This document shows positions 8,096 through 15,869 of a DNA stretch of 54,402 bases, piece by piece; position 1 is the first letter of the stretch, and every line of letters begins with the position of its first letter. The notes under the pieces were generated by a model. It searched no databases and had not been told where the DNA came from. It was given only the letters and a program-made list of their open reading frames with translations. This DNA is from Salipiger mangrovisoli (lineage in GTDB: Bacteria > Pseudomonadota > Alphaproteobacteria > Rhodobacterales > Rhodobacteraceae): the NCBI RefSeq assembly GCF_015223355.1, contig NZ_JADFFK010000029.1:1-54402 (forward strand), read 5' to 3'. A program made the translations under genes and the position numbers.

Positions 8096-9568
8096 TCAGA
8101 GTCCGCCGAAGTGGAAGGCCTTGGTCTCCAGGTACTCCTCGATACCCTCCTGCGCGCCTTCGCGACCGAGGCCCGAGGCCTTCACCCCGCCGAAGGGCGC
8201 CTCGGCGTGGCTCACCGCGCCGGTGTTCAGCCCTACCAGCCCCGCCTCCAGCGCCTCGCCGAAGCGGAAAGCGCGGGCCATGTCGGTGGTGTAGAAATAC
8301 GCCGCAAGGCCGAAGGGCGTGCCGTTGGCGATCGCGAGCGCCTCCTCCTCTGTCTCGAAGCGGAAGATCGGCGCGACCGGGCCGAAGGTCTCCTCGGAGG
8401 CGAGGCGCATCTCCTGCGTGGCACCGGTCAGCACCACCGGGTCAGCGAATTGCGCGGGCAGATCGCGGGTCGCCGTGGCGCGGGTTGCACCCTTGGCCAG
8501 CGCGTCTTCGACATGGGCGGTGATCTTGGCGATCGCGGCGGCGTTGATCATCGGGCCGATGTGGGCGCCTTCCTCGGTGCCTGCACCAACCTTCAGCGCG
8601 TCGACCTTCGCCGCCAGCGCGGCGACGAAACGATCGTGAATGCCGGACTGCACGAGGATGCGGTTGGCGCAGACGCAGGTCTGCCCGCCGTTGCGGAACT
8701 TGCTGGCCATGGCGCCCTCGACCGCCGCCTCGAGATCGGCGTCGTCGAAGACGATGAAGGGCGCGTTGCCGCCGAGCTCCAGCGACATCTTCTTCAGCGT
8801 CGGCGCGCATTGCTCGGCCAGCAACGCCCCGACCCGCGTGGATCCGGTGAACGACAGCTTGCGCACCACCGGCGAGGCGGTGAGCGTCGCGCCAATCGCC
8901 TCGGGGCGGCCGGTCAGCACGTTGAGCACGCCCGCCGGAATGCCCGCGCGCTCGGCCAGCACGCAGAGCGCCAGCGCCGAGTAGGGTGTGAAGTCCGAGG
9001 GCTTGATGACCATGGTGCAGCCCGCCGCGAGGCCGGGTGCCACCTTGCGGGTGATCATCGCGTTGGGGAAGTTCCACGGCGTGATGATCGCGCAGACGCC
9101 CACCGGTTCCTTCATCGCGAAGATCTTCTTGCCCGGCACCGGGCTGGGGATGATGTGGCCGTTGATCCGCCGCGCCTCTTCGGCGAACCAGCGCACGAAG
9201 GAGGCACCGTAGAGGATCTCGCCCTTGGCTTCCGCCAGCGGCTTGCCCTGCTCGGCGGTGAGGATCAGCGCAAGGTCATCGGCATGGTCGAGCATAAGCT
9301 GGTACCAGCCCATCAGGAGGTCGGCACGCTCGGCGTGGGTCTTCTTCTTCCAGGCCTTCATCGCCTGCTCTGCGGCAAGGATCGCTTGCGTGGTCTCATC
9401 GGCGGTGCAGTCCGGCATGTGGCCCAGGACGCCGCCGGTGGCGGGGTTGGAAACCTCCATGTCGGCGCGGGCGATCCACTGCCCGTTGATCAGCGCCGCC
9501 TCGCGGAAGAGGTCGGGATCGCTCAGGCTTTCGCGGATGTCGGCGGCGAAGGCGGTGTGAAGGGTCAT
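8096..9568 (-). CDS. gabD: NAD(P)-dependent succinate-semialdehyde dehydrogenase
   Basis: A 490-residue aldehyde dehydrogenase. PWNFPNAMITRK near residue 164, FTGSTRVG near 241, the catalytic Glu in LELGGNAPF near 264 and the catalytic Cys298 in GGQTCVCANR identify an active ALDH fold. The N-terminal and C-terminal segments (EAPFGGVKASGLGREG) match GabD-type succinate-semialdehyde dehydrogenases, including glutarate-semialdehyde enzymes. It is the last gene of the 12082-8096 unit: the start lies 3 bases after the preceding stop, with GGAGG inside the end of the upstream gene. It probably oxidises a C4 or C5 semialdehyde to the dicarboxylate that enters central metabolism. Confidence 0.88.
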   Translation of the reverse strand: MTLHTAFAADIRESLSDPDLFREAALINGQWIARADMEVSNPATGGVLGHMPDCTADETTQAILAAEQAMKAWKKKTHAERADLLMGWYQLMLDHADDLALILTAEQGKPLAEAKGEILYGASFVRWFAEEARRINGHIIPSPVPGKKIFAMKEPVGVCAIITPWNFPNAMITRKVAPGLAAGCTMVIKPSDFTPYSALALCVLAERAGIPAGVLNVLTGRPEAIGATLTASPVVRKLSFTGSTRVGALLAEQCAPTLKKMSLELGGNAPFIVFDDADLEAAVEGAMASKFRNGGQTCVCANRILVQSGIHDRFVAALAAKVDALKVGAGTEEGAHIGPMINAAAIAKITAHVEDALAKGATRATATRDLPAQFADPVVLTGATQEMRLASEETFGPVAPIFRFETEEEALAIANGTPFGLAAYFYTTDMARAFRFGEALEAGLVGLNTGAVSHAEAPFGGVKASGLGREGAQEGIEEYLETKAFHFGGL

Positions 9569-9571
9569 GGC

Positions 9572-10615
9572 TCAGGCCTCCAGGGCGGCGATGACGGCCG
9601 CGGTGATTTCATCGGTGGTGTTCAGGCCGGGGCGAATGCCGATGCCCTTGGCGGTCGCCGCCTCGATGGCGGAAAGCACCGCGGCCGAGGCCTCGGCCTC
9701 GCCGAGGTGGTCGAGCATCTGCGCCACCGACCAGATCGCGGCGATCGGGTTGGCGATGTTCTTGCCGGCGATATCGGGTGCCGAGCCATGCACCGGCTCG
9801 AACATCGAGGGCGCCGAGCGGTCGGGGTTGATGTTCGCCGAGGCGGCAAAGCCCAGCCCGCCCTGGATCGCCGCGCCGAGGTCGGTGAGGATGTCGCCGA
9901 AGAGGTTCGAGGCGACCACCACGTCCAGATCCTGCGGCGCCATCACCATCTTGGCGGCCATGGCGTCGATGTGCATGTGGCTGACGGTGACATCGGGATA
10001 CTCGGCGGCCAGCGCGCGCGTCACCTCGTCCCAGAACACCATCGAGTATTTCTGCGCGTTGGATTTCGTCACCGAGGTCAGATGTCCCCGGCGGCTGCGC
10101 GCCTGCTCGAAACCGAAGCGCAGGATGCGCTCGACCCCGGCGCGGGTGAAGACCGAGGTCTCGACCGCCACCTCGTTGTCCTTGCCCTCATGCACGCGGC
10201 CACCGGCGCCGGAGTATTCGCCCTCGGTGTTCTCGCGGATGCAGAGGATATCGAAGCCCTCGGCCTTCAGCGGCCCCTCGACCCCGGCGAGCAGCCGGTG
10301 CGGGCGGATGTTGGCGTACTGGTTGAAGGCCTTGCGGATCGGCAGCAGCAGCCCGTGCAGCGACACCGAGTCCGGCACCGTCGCAGGCCAGCCCACGGCG
10401 CCGAGGTAGATCGCGTCGAAGCCGCGCAGCGTCTCGATGCCGTCCTCGGGCATCATCCGGCCGTGTTTGAGGTAATACTCGCAGGACCACGGGAAGGAGG
10501 TGGTCTCGAAGGCGAAACGCCCCTTTGCGACGGCGCCCAGCACTTTCATCGCGGCATCGGTCACGTCAACGCCGATCCCGTCACCGGGGATCAGGGCAAG
10601 GTTATAGGTCTTCAT
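9572..10615 (-). CDS. Tartrate / D-malate dehydrogenase family protein
   Basis: A 347-residue member of the isocitrate/isopropylmalate dehydrogenase family. It starts LALIPGDGIGVDVTDAAM, has GAVGWPATVPDSVSLHGLL in place of the substrate loop of IPMDH, and continues with the Arg-containing YANIRPHRLL and a metal-binding segment near SNLFGDILTDLGA. The PATVPDSVSLHGLLLPIRK stretch is characteristic of tartrate dehydrogenase/decarboxylase (TtuC) and D-malate dehydrogenase (DmlA). Such enzymes act on tartrate, D-malate and 3-isopropylmalate-like 2-hydroxy acids with NAD+ and a divalent cation. It sits between two aldehyde dehydrogenases, which suggests it handles a 2-hydroxy diacid made by them. 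Confidence 0.88.
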   Translation of the reverse strand: MKTYNLALIPGDGIGVDVTDAAMKVLGAVAKGRFAFETTSFPWSCEYYLKHGRMMPEDGIETLRGFDAIYLGAVGWPATVPDSVSLHGLLLPIRKAFNQYANIRPHRLLAGVEGPLKAEGFDILCIRENTEGEYSGAGGRVHEGKDNEVAVETSVFTRAGVERILRFGFEQARSRRGHLTSVTKSNAQKYSMVFWDEVTRALAAEYPDVTVSHMHIDAMAAKMVMAPQDLDVVVASNLFGDILTDLGAAIQGGLGFAASANINPDRSAPSMFEPVHGSAPDIAGKNIANPIAAIWSVAQMLDHLGEAEASAAVLSAIEAATAKGIGIRPGLNTTDEITAAVIAALEA

Positions 10616-10630
10616 GGAAAGCTCCCCAAT

Positions 10631-12082
10631 TCATAGGTCGATCAGTACGGACTTGCTGCGCCGGTTTGCAAGGTAGGCCTCGCGGCCGAGATCCTTGCCG
10701 AGGCCCGAGGCCTTCCAGCCGCCGGTCGGCAGGATGTGGTCGCGTGAGCGGCCATAGCGGTTGATCCAGACGGTCCCGGCCTCGAGCCGCCGCGACAGGC
10801 GCAGCGCCCGGCTGACGTCGCGGGTGAAGAGGCCGGCGGCCAGCCCGTAAGTCGGATGCGCGGCCAGCGCCATGGCCTCTTCCTCGCCGTCGAAGGTCTG
10901 GAAGGTGGCGACGGGTCCGAAGATTTCCTCGGTCACCGCCGGGTTGTCCTGCGTGACCCCGGCGATCAGCGTCGGCTGGTAGTAGCTGCCCTCGCGCGCG
11001 AAAGGCGCGCCGCCACAGAGGATCTCGCCCCCCTGCCCTGCCGCCGCCTGCACGATGCCGTCGATCCGCGCCATCTGCCCGGCCGAGATGATCGGCGAGA
11101 AGCCGGCTTCCGGGGCCAGCGTGTCGGCGGGCAGATGGCGGGCGAAGCGCTCCTTCAGCCGCTCGGCCAGCGCCCCGGCGATGCCCTGCTCGACAAGGAT
11201 GCGCGAGCCCGCGACGCAGAACTGTCCGGCGTTGGGCAGGATGCCCCGCTCGAGGCAGTCCGCCGCCAGATCGAGATCGGCGTCGGCGAAGACCACCATG
11301 GGGCTCTTGCCGCCCAGCTCCAGCGTCATCGGCTTTATCCCGGTGCGGGCGATGTTCTCCATGATCGCCGCGCCGGCACGGGTCGAGCCGGTGAAGGACA
11401 CCTTGTCGATGCCGGGATGGCCGGTGATCGCGGTGCCGGTGACCGGCCCGTCGCCCAGCACCACGTTGATCAGCCCGGCCGGGATACCGGCCCGCACCGA
11501 GAGCTCGGCTAGGTAGAGAGCGCTGTAGGGGGTCATCTCTGAGGGTTTCAGCACCACCGCATTGCCCGCCGCAAGCGCCGGACCGAGCTTCCAGCCCGCC
11601 ATGGAGATCGGGAAGTTCCACGGGGTGATCGCACCGACAACGCCGTAGGGCTCGTCGGCGATGAAGCCGAAGGCGCTGTCCGAGGTCGGCACAAGCGCGC
11701 CGCCTTCCTTGTCGGCGAATTCGGCGAAGAAGCGGATCTGCTCGGCGGTGACCAGGACGTCGCCGACCCGTGCCTGTGCCAGCGGGCGCGAGGAACAGAC
11801 CGCCTCGAGATAGGCCAGCGTGTCGGCCTCCGCTTCGATCAGGTCCGCCCAGGCGTGCAGCGCTTTCAGCCGTTCGCGCGGTGCGATGCCGCCCCAGTTC
11901 GACGCGGCGCGGGCCGCACGCGCGGCCTCGACCGCCTCGCCCACCAGCGCGGCATCGGCGCACGGGATCCCCCCGATGCGCTGGCCGGTCGAGGGAGAGA
12001 TCACCTCGATGGCAGCGTCACCGGGCACGTAGCGACCCGCGATGAAATGTCCGCAGGGCAGCGGGATGTCGAAGCCGGGCAT
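10631..12082 (-). CDS. Aldehyde dehydrogenase family protein
   Basis: A 483-residue NAD(P)-dependent aldehyde dehydrogenase. PWNFPISMAGWK near residue 155, FTGSTRAG near 230, LELGGKSPM near 255 and the catalytic Cys289 in GQFCVAGSR are all present, so it should be active. It resembles betaine-aldehyde/gamma-aminobutyraldehyde-type enzymes more than GabD, but the substrate is not certain. The start has AGGAGACGCC. The 108-base gap upstream is rich in dyads, including two copies of a GCAG-N6-CTGC element exactly 30 bases apart, so this gene probably begins its own regulated transcription unit with the two genes after it. Confidence 0.87.
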   Translation of the reverse strand: MPGFDIPLPCGHFIAGRYVPGDAAIEVISPSTGQRIGGIPCADAALVGEAVEAARAARAASNWGGIAPRERLKALHAWADLIEAEADTLAYLEAVCSSRPLAQARVGDVLVTAEQIRFFAEFADKEGGALVPTSDSAFGFIADEPYGVVGAITPWNFPISMAGWKLGPALAAGNAVVLKPSEMTPYSALYLAELSVRAGIPAGLINVVLGDGPVTGTAITGHPGIDKVSFTGSTRAGAAIMENIARTGIKPMTLELGGKSPMVVFADADLDLAADCLERGILPNAGQFCVAGSRILVEQGIAGALAERLKERFARHLPADTLAPEAGFSPIISAGQMARIDGIVQAAAGQGGEILCGGAPFAREGSYYQPTLIAGVTQDNPAVTEEIFGPVATFQTFDGEEEAMALAAHPTYGLAAGLFTRDVSRALRLSRRLEAGTVWINRYGRSRDHILPTGGWKASGLGKDLGREAYLANRRSKSVLIDL

Positions 12083-12155
12083 GGCGTCTCCTGTCGTTCC
12101 TTGCCCGCAATCTGCGCGCCCGCGCCCGGCGGAAGCTGCCGAAAGCAGGGCTGCG

Positions 12156-12199
12156 GCAGAATTCTCTGCGGGATGCGTCCCGCTGGCAGATTATTCTGC
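12156..12199. promoter_or_regulatory. Two GCAG-N6-CTGC dyads, 30 bases apart
   Basis: GCAGAATTCTCTGC (12156-12169) and GCAGATTATTCTGC (12186-12199) share 4-bp inverted arms around an AT-rich 6-base centre and start exactly 30 bases (about three helical turns) apart. A GCGGGA-TGCG-TCCCGC hairpin lies between them, and GGCAGAAT (12155-12162) is also complementary to ATTCTGCC (12193-12200). The second copy covers the stop codon of the flavoprotein gene. The same dyad appears upstream of other operons in the window, so this looks like an operator pair for the aldehyde dehydrogenase unit. Confidence 0.5.
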
Positions 12200-13561
12200 C
12201 TCGCGCGTCCCTTCTGCCTTGAGCCATGCACCGATCGGTGCGGGCCGGGCCGGGGGTTGGGCGCGCAGGCGGCCCACATCCCGCGGTGCCAAGCCCGCCG
12301 CCGCTGCGATGATCTCTGCCCCCGACAACTGGCAATAGCGGCCCTGGCAACGCCCCATGCCGACCCGCGCGAGCGACTTCGCCCGGTTCGCCTCGGGCCC
12401 CGAAAGCGGGAGCGTGGCTCGCAGGTCGCCCGCCGAGATGCCCTCGCAACGGCAGACGGTGGTGGTGTCTGGCAGGGTCCGGATCATCTCGGCGGGCCAG
12501 GGAAAGGCCTGCGCCACCCCATCGGCAAACCGCTGCATTCGTTTCAGTCGGCGCAGGATCGAGGCAGAGTCGGGGTGCGGCAGACCGAGGTCCTGAAGGC
12601 AGGCGATGGCGGCGGCGCGGCCGGCGAGCTCGGCCCCATCCGCCCCGAGGATGCGCACCCCGTCACCGGCAAGATAGAGCCCCGTGCCAGCGCGGCCCAG
12701 CGGATCGGCCCGGGGCAGCCATTGCGCGAACGCGGAATTCCAGTCGAAAGCGGCCCCGGCGAGATCCGCGAGCGTACCATCGGCGCGCAAGTGCCAGCCA
12801 AGGCCCACCATGTCGCAGGACGTCTCGCGCGCGCTGCCGCGCGCATCCTGCCAGTGCACCGCCGTCGGACCGGCCTCGCCGGTCTCGATCCGCGTGAGAG
12901 AGACGCCGGCATGGTAACGCCGGCCAAGCGCTGCGCGCAGCCGCAGGCCGCGCAGCGTGACCAGAGGGCGGGCCATCACCATGCGCAGTCCGCCCTGCAG
13001 CTGCGCTCGCATCGGCGCGGTGTCGAGCACCGCCGCCACTTCCGCCCCGGCTTCCAGAAGCTGCGCCGCGAGCAGGGTCAGCAGTGGCCCCGAGCCGGCC
13101 AGCACGATGCTCCGGCCAAGCGCGACGCCCTGCGCCTTGAGCGCGATCTGCGCCGCGCCCAGGGAGTAGACGCCGCCCGCCTGCCAGCCCGGCACCGGGG
13201 CGAGCCGGTCGGTGGCGCCGGTGGCGAGGATCAGCCGGTCGTAGGGAACCTCCTGCCGCGCCTCGCCCAGCACATGCGCCACGCCAGCGCGAAGCGCCAT
13301 CACCGAGCGTTGCGGCAGGTAGGTCACCTTGCCCCCGGCCACCAGCCGGTCGAAGGTGGCATGCAGCGCGACCGCCTTCGCGGCCTCGGATCCGTAGAGC
13401 TTATCCGGCGGGCGCGTGAAGCCTTCGGGCGGGCGGCGGTAGATCTGCCCCCCGGCACGGGCGGCCTCGTCCACCACCACCGGATGCAGCCCCGCCTCCA
13501 CAAGGGCCTCGGCCGCGCGGATCCCAGCAGGTCCGGCGCCGACGATCAGCACGCGTGTCAT
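12191..13561 (-). CDS. FAD/NAD(P)-binding oxidoreductase with BFD-like [2Fe-2S] domain
   Basis: A 456-residue flavoprotein of the HcnB / opine oxidase subunit A / D-hydroxyproline dehydrogenase alpha type. VLIVGAGPAGIRAAEAL opens an FAD-binding Rossmann fold, GGQIYRRPPEGF follows, a second nucleotide fold is at LAGSGPLLTLLAAQLLEAG (near residue 180), and the C-terminus has Cys-rich CRCEG ... GMGRCQGRYCQ, which matches a BFD-like [2Fe-2S] site. The start at 13559-13561 overlaps the preceding stop as ATGA, and a longer upstream start would only re-read that gene. Together with the small ferredoxin-like subunit and the divergent DAO-fold gene at 18997 it can make a three-part amine/imino-acid dehydrogenase. 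Confidence 0.88.
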   Translation of the reverse strand: MTRVLIVGAGPAGIRAAEALVEAGLHPVVVDEAARAGGQIYRRPPEGFTRPPDKLYGSEAAKAVALHATFDRLVAGGKVTYLPQRSVMALRAGVAHVLGEARQEVPYDRLILATGATDRLAPVPGWQAGGVYSLGAAQIALKAQGVALGRSIVLAGSGPLLTLLAAQLLEAGAEVAAVLDTAPMRAQLQGGLRMVMARPLVTLRGLRLRAALGRRYHAGVSLTRIETGEAGPTAVHWQDARGSARETSCDMVGLGWHLRADGTLADLAGAAFDWNSAFAQWLPRADPLGRAGTGLYLAGDGVRILGADGAELAGRAAAIACLQDLGLPHPDSASILRRLKRMQRFADGVAQAFPWPAEMIRTLPDTTTVCRCEGISAGDLRATLPLSGPEANRAKSLARVGMGRCQGRYCQLSGAEIIAAAAGLAPRDVGRLRAQPPARPAPIGAWLKAEGTREAE

Positions 13562-13881
13562 GCGGTGCCCCCTGTTCCGCCCGGCCAGTGCGCCGCGCCC
13601 GGAGCGCTGCGCAGCCGCATCCCCTCGCGCAACGGGGTCGAGCAGGCGCGCAGGCGCGGCCCTTCCTCCCGCCATATCCAGCAATCCTGGCAGGCCCCCA
13701 TCAGGCAGAAGCCCGCCCGCGCCTCGGGGCCGAACTCGGCCTGGCGGAGCGCGCGGCGCGACAGCAGGATCGCGGTCAGCACCGTGTCGCCCTCGAGCCC
13801 GGTCAGCGCCTCGCCATCGAAGTCGAAGCGGACCGTCGCGCGGGCGGTCTCGGCCAGCCGGACGAGCCGCCCGCCGCTCAT
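13558..13881 (-). CDS. Small [2Fe-2S] ferredoxin-like subunit (HcnA type)
   Basis: A 107-residue Fer2_4-type protein. Its cysteines, CLMGACQDC followed by RACSTP, give the C-x4-C-x2-C-x(n)-C spacing of a plant-type [2Fe-2S] cluster. Proteins of this length are the small subunits of hydrogen cyanide synthase, opine oxidases and D-hydroxyproline dehydrogenases, where they pass electrons between the two flavoprotein subunits. It overlaps both neighbours with ATGA junctions, so the hyuB - small subunit - large subunit order is translationally coupled. Confidence 0.87.
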   Translation of the reverse strand: MSGGRLVRLAETARATVRFDFDGEALTGLEGDTVLTAILLSRRALRQAEFGPEARAGFCLMGACQDCWIWREEGPRLRACSTPLREGMRLRSAPGAAHWPGGTGGTA

Positions 13882-15866
13882 TCCGCCGCCTCGGCGTAGG
13901 TCGCCGGGCGCGGCAATTCGGGGAACCGCGCGCAGGTGGCTTCGAAGGCCGCCTCCACGGCCTCCGCGCCGCTGCCCTCGATCCGGCGGAAGATCTCGGT
14001 CTTGGTGAAGAAGCGCCAGTGGATCGGCAGCGCAGCGAGGATTTCGGTCAGCCGGTCGTAGGCCTCCGCGGTCCAGCGCGCCTCGTATCCCTCGCGTTCG
14101 GGGCCAAAGTGGAAGAAGCTCTCGGAAGGCGCCGGCATCGCAGCGCGTGCAGCTTCCGTCGCCTCTTCGTCGACCTCACCTTCCTTCAGGATGACGCCGT
14201 AGTCGCGCGCGGCGGCTTCGGCCGAGACATAGCCCCGCGCCACGTCGCGGGCGACACGCCAGGGTTCCCGTTCCGCCGGGTTGCCGCGCCCACCGCCACC
14301 CGCCGAGCGGACCTCGAGCACATCGCCCGGCTGCAGGATCGCGGTGTCCTTCGAGCCCATGCGCCGCTCATCGGGGGTGCCGGGATTCACCACCATATCG
14401 GCGAGCCCCGCCGCCCGGCCACCGCCCGTGCCCCACGGACGGAAGAACGAACGGTCGCGGTTGCGCGCGGTGATGCGGCTATCGGGAGTGAAGACGCGGA
14501 AGGCCATCTCGGTCGCCAGCCCGCCGCGCCAGCGCCCGGCGCCGCCGGTGTCGCGCGCCAGCCCGTATTTGACGAATTCCACCGGCACCTCGGTCTCGGT
14601 GATCTCGATCGGGGTGTTCTTGAGATAGGCCGCATCCGCGCCAGAGCCGTTGGTGCCGTCGCGATGCGGCATGCCGCCGCCGCCGCCGACCACCGGGTTC
14701 ACCGCCGCGATCACCGTCTTCCGGCTGCGCTCGTCGCGGGTCATCACGTTGACGATGCAGTTGTTGCCGGCAGGTGCCGCGGGCATCCGCTCCGGGATCG
14801 CCTGAGCAAAGGCCCCGAAGATCACCGAGCGCAGCCGCGCGCAGGTCAGCGAGCGCATCCCCACCGCCGCAGGCGACACCGGGTTGAGCACCGTGCCCTC
14901 GGGAGTGATGCAGGTGAAGGGGCGCGTCAGCCCGGTGTTCAGCAGGATGCGCGGGTTCAGCGTGTAGAGCACGTAGTAGACGCCCACGAGCAGCATCGTG
15001 TGCCGCGGATCGCCGCCCGAGGGCACGTTGAGCGAGGAGGCCAGCTGCGGATCGGAGCCGGTGAAGTCGAGCACCGCCTCCTCGCCGCGGATGGTCAGCG
15101 TCAGCTTGAGACGGCAGGGGTTGGCCTCGTCGCTGTCCTCGTCGGCGTAATCGGCAAAGACGTACTGGCCGTCCGGGATTTCAGCCAGCACCGAGCGCGC
15201 CTGCGCCTCGGCCTGATCCAACAGCGCCGCGACGCCCTGCACGAAGCCCTGCTTGCCGAAACGCTCGATCATCGCATGCACCTTGCGCTCGCCGGTGCCG
15301 AGCGCACCGACCAGCGCCTTGATATCGCCGATGTTGAGCGCGGGCTTGCGCACGTTGGTCGACATGATCTTCAAGATCTGCTCGTCGAAGACCCCCTCAC
15401 GCACCAGTTTCATCGGCGGGAAGCGCAGGCCTTCCTGGTGGATCTCGGTCAGCGAGCGCGACAGCGAGGCAGGCACCGCGCCGCCCATGTCGGTGTTGTG
15501 GATGTGCCCGCCGGTCCAGGCGACGATCTCGCCGTCGGCGAAGACCGGCTTCCACAGGTGGGTGTCGGGGGCGTGGGTCGCCACGTGGCCGGAATAGGGA
15601 TCGTTGGTGAAGGCGACGTCGCCGGGCCGATACTCTTCCTCCACCATGTCGATGGCGCGGCCGTAGGTCAGCCCCGGATACCAGGTCGCGCCCAGCTCCA
15701 TCGGCACGGCAAAGGTATCGCCCGCGCGGTCCATCAGCATGACGGTGAAGTCCTGCGTCTCCTTGACGAAGGCGGAATGCGCGGTGCGGTGCAGCGTATG
15801 GGCCATGTTCTCGGCCGCGGCGCGGGCATGGTTGGCGAGCACCTGGAGGGTCATCTTGTCGAACAT
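13878..15866 (-). CDS. hyuB: Hydantoinase B / oxoprolinase family protein
   Basis: A 662-residue protein beginning MFDKMTLQVLANHARAAAE, with family blocks NDPYSGHVATHAPD near residue 90, GHIHNTDMGG near 118 and PSGGDPRHTML near 285. In ATP-dependent hydantoinases, N-methylhydantoinases and 5-oxoprolinases this subunit completes amide-ring opening begun by HyuA, and in acetone/acetophenone carboxylases related subunits act on carboxyphosphate. The full length exceeds the core domain (about 520 residues) by a C-terminal tail of roughly 130 residues that has Trp/Tyr-rich motifs and resembles the oxoprolinase C-terminal region. It starts 3 bases after hyuA. Confidence 0.88.
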   Translation of the reverse strand: MFDKMTLQVLANHARAAAENMAHTLHRTAHSAFVKETQDFTVMLMDRAGDTFAVPMELGATWYPGLTYGRAIDMVEEEYRPGDVAFTNDPYSGHVATHAPDTHLWKPVFADGEIVAWTGGHIHNTDMGGAVPASLSRSLTEIHQEGLRFPPMKLVREGVFDEQILKIMSTNVRKPALNIGDIKALVGALGTGERKVHAMIERFGKQGFVQGVAALLDQAEAQARSVLAEIPDGQYVFADYADEDSDEANPCRLKLTLTIRGEEAVLDFTGSDPQLASSLNVPSGGDPRHTMLLVGVYYVLYTLNPRILLNTGLTRPFTCITPEGTVLNPVSPAAVGMRSLTCARLRSVIFGAFAQAIPERMPAAPAGNNCIVNVMTRDERSRKTVIAAVNPVVGGGGGMPHRDGTNGSGADAAYLKNTPIEITETEVPVEFVKYGLARDTGGAGRWRGGLATEMAFRVFTPDSRITARNRDRSFFRPWGTGGGRAAGLADMVVNPGTPDERRMGSKDTAILQPGDVLEVRSAGGGGRGNPAEREPWRVARDVARGYVSAEAAARDYGVILKEGEVDEEATEAARAAMPAPSESFFHFGPEREGYEARWTAEAYDRLTEILAALPIHWRFFTKTEIFRRIEGSGAEAVEAAFEATCARFPELPRPATYAEAAE

Positions 15867-15869
15867 GGG

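Noticed and set aside
2910..10636. Plus-strand frames of about 780 and 880 codons opposite the sugar-importer operon and the gabD-like and tartrate-dehydrogenase-like genes
   Set aside because: Their products have biased His/Gly/Asp/Arg composition and no family motifs, whereas the minus-strand genes opposite are complete and recognisable.
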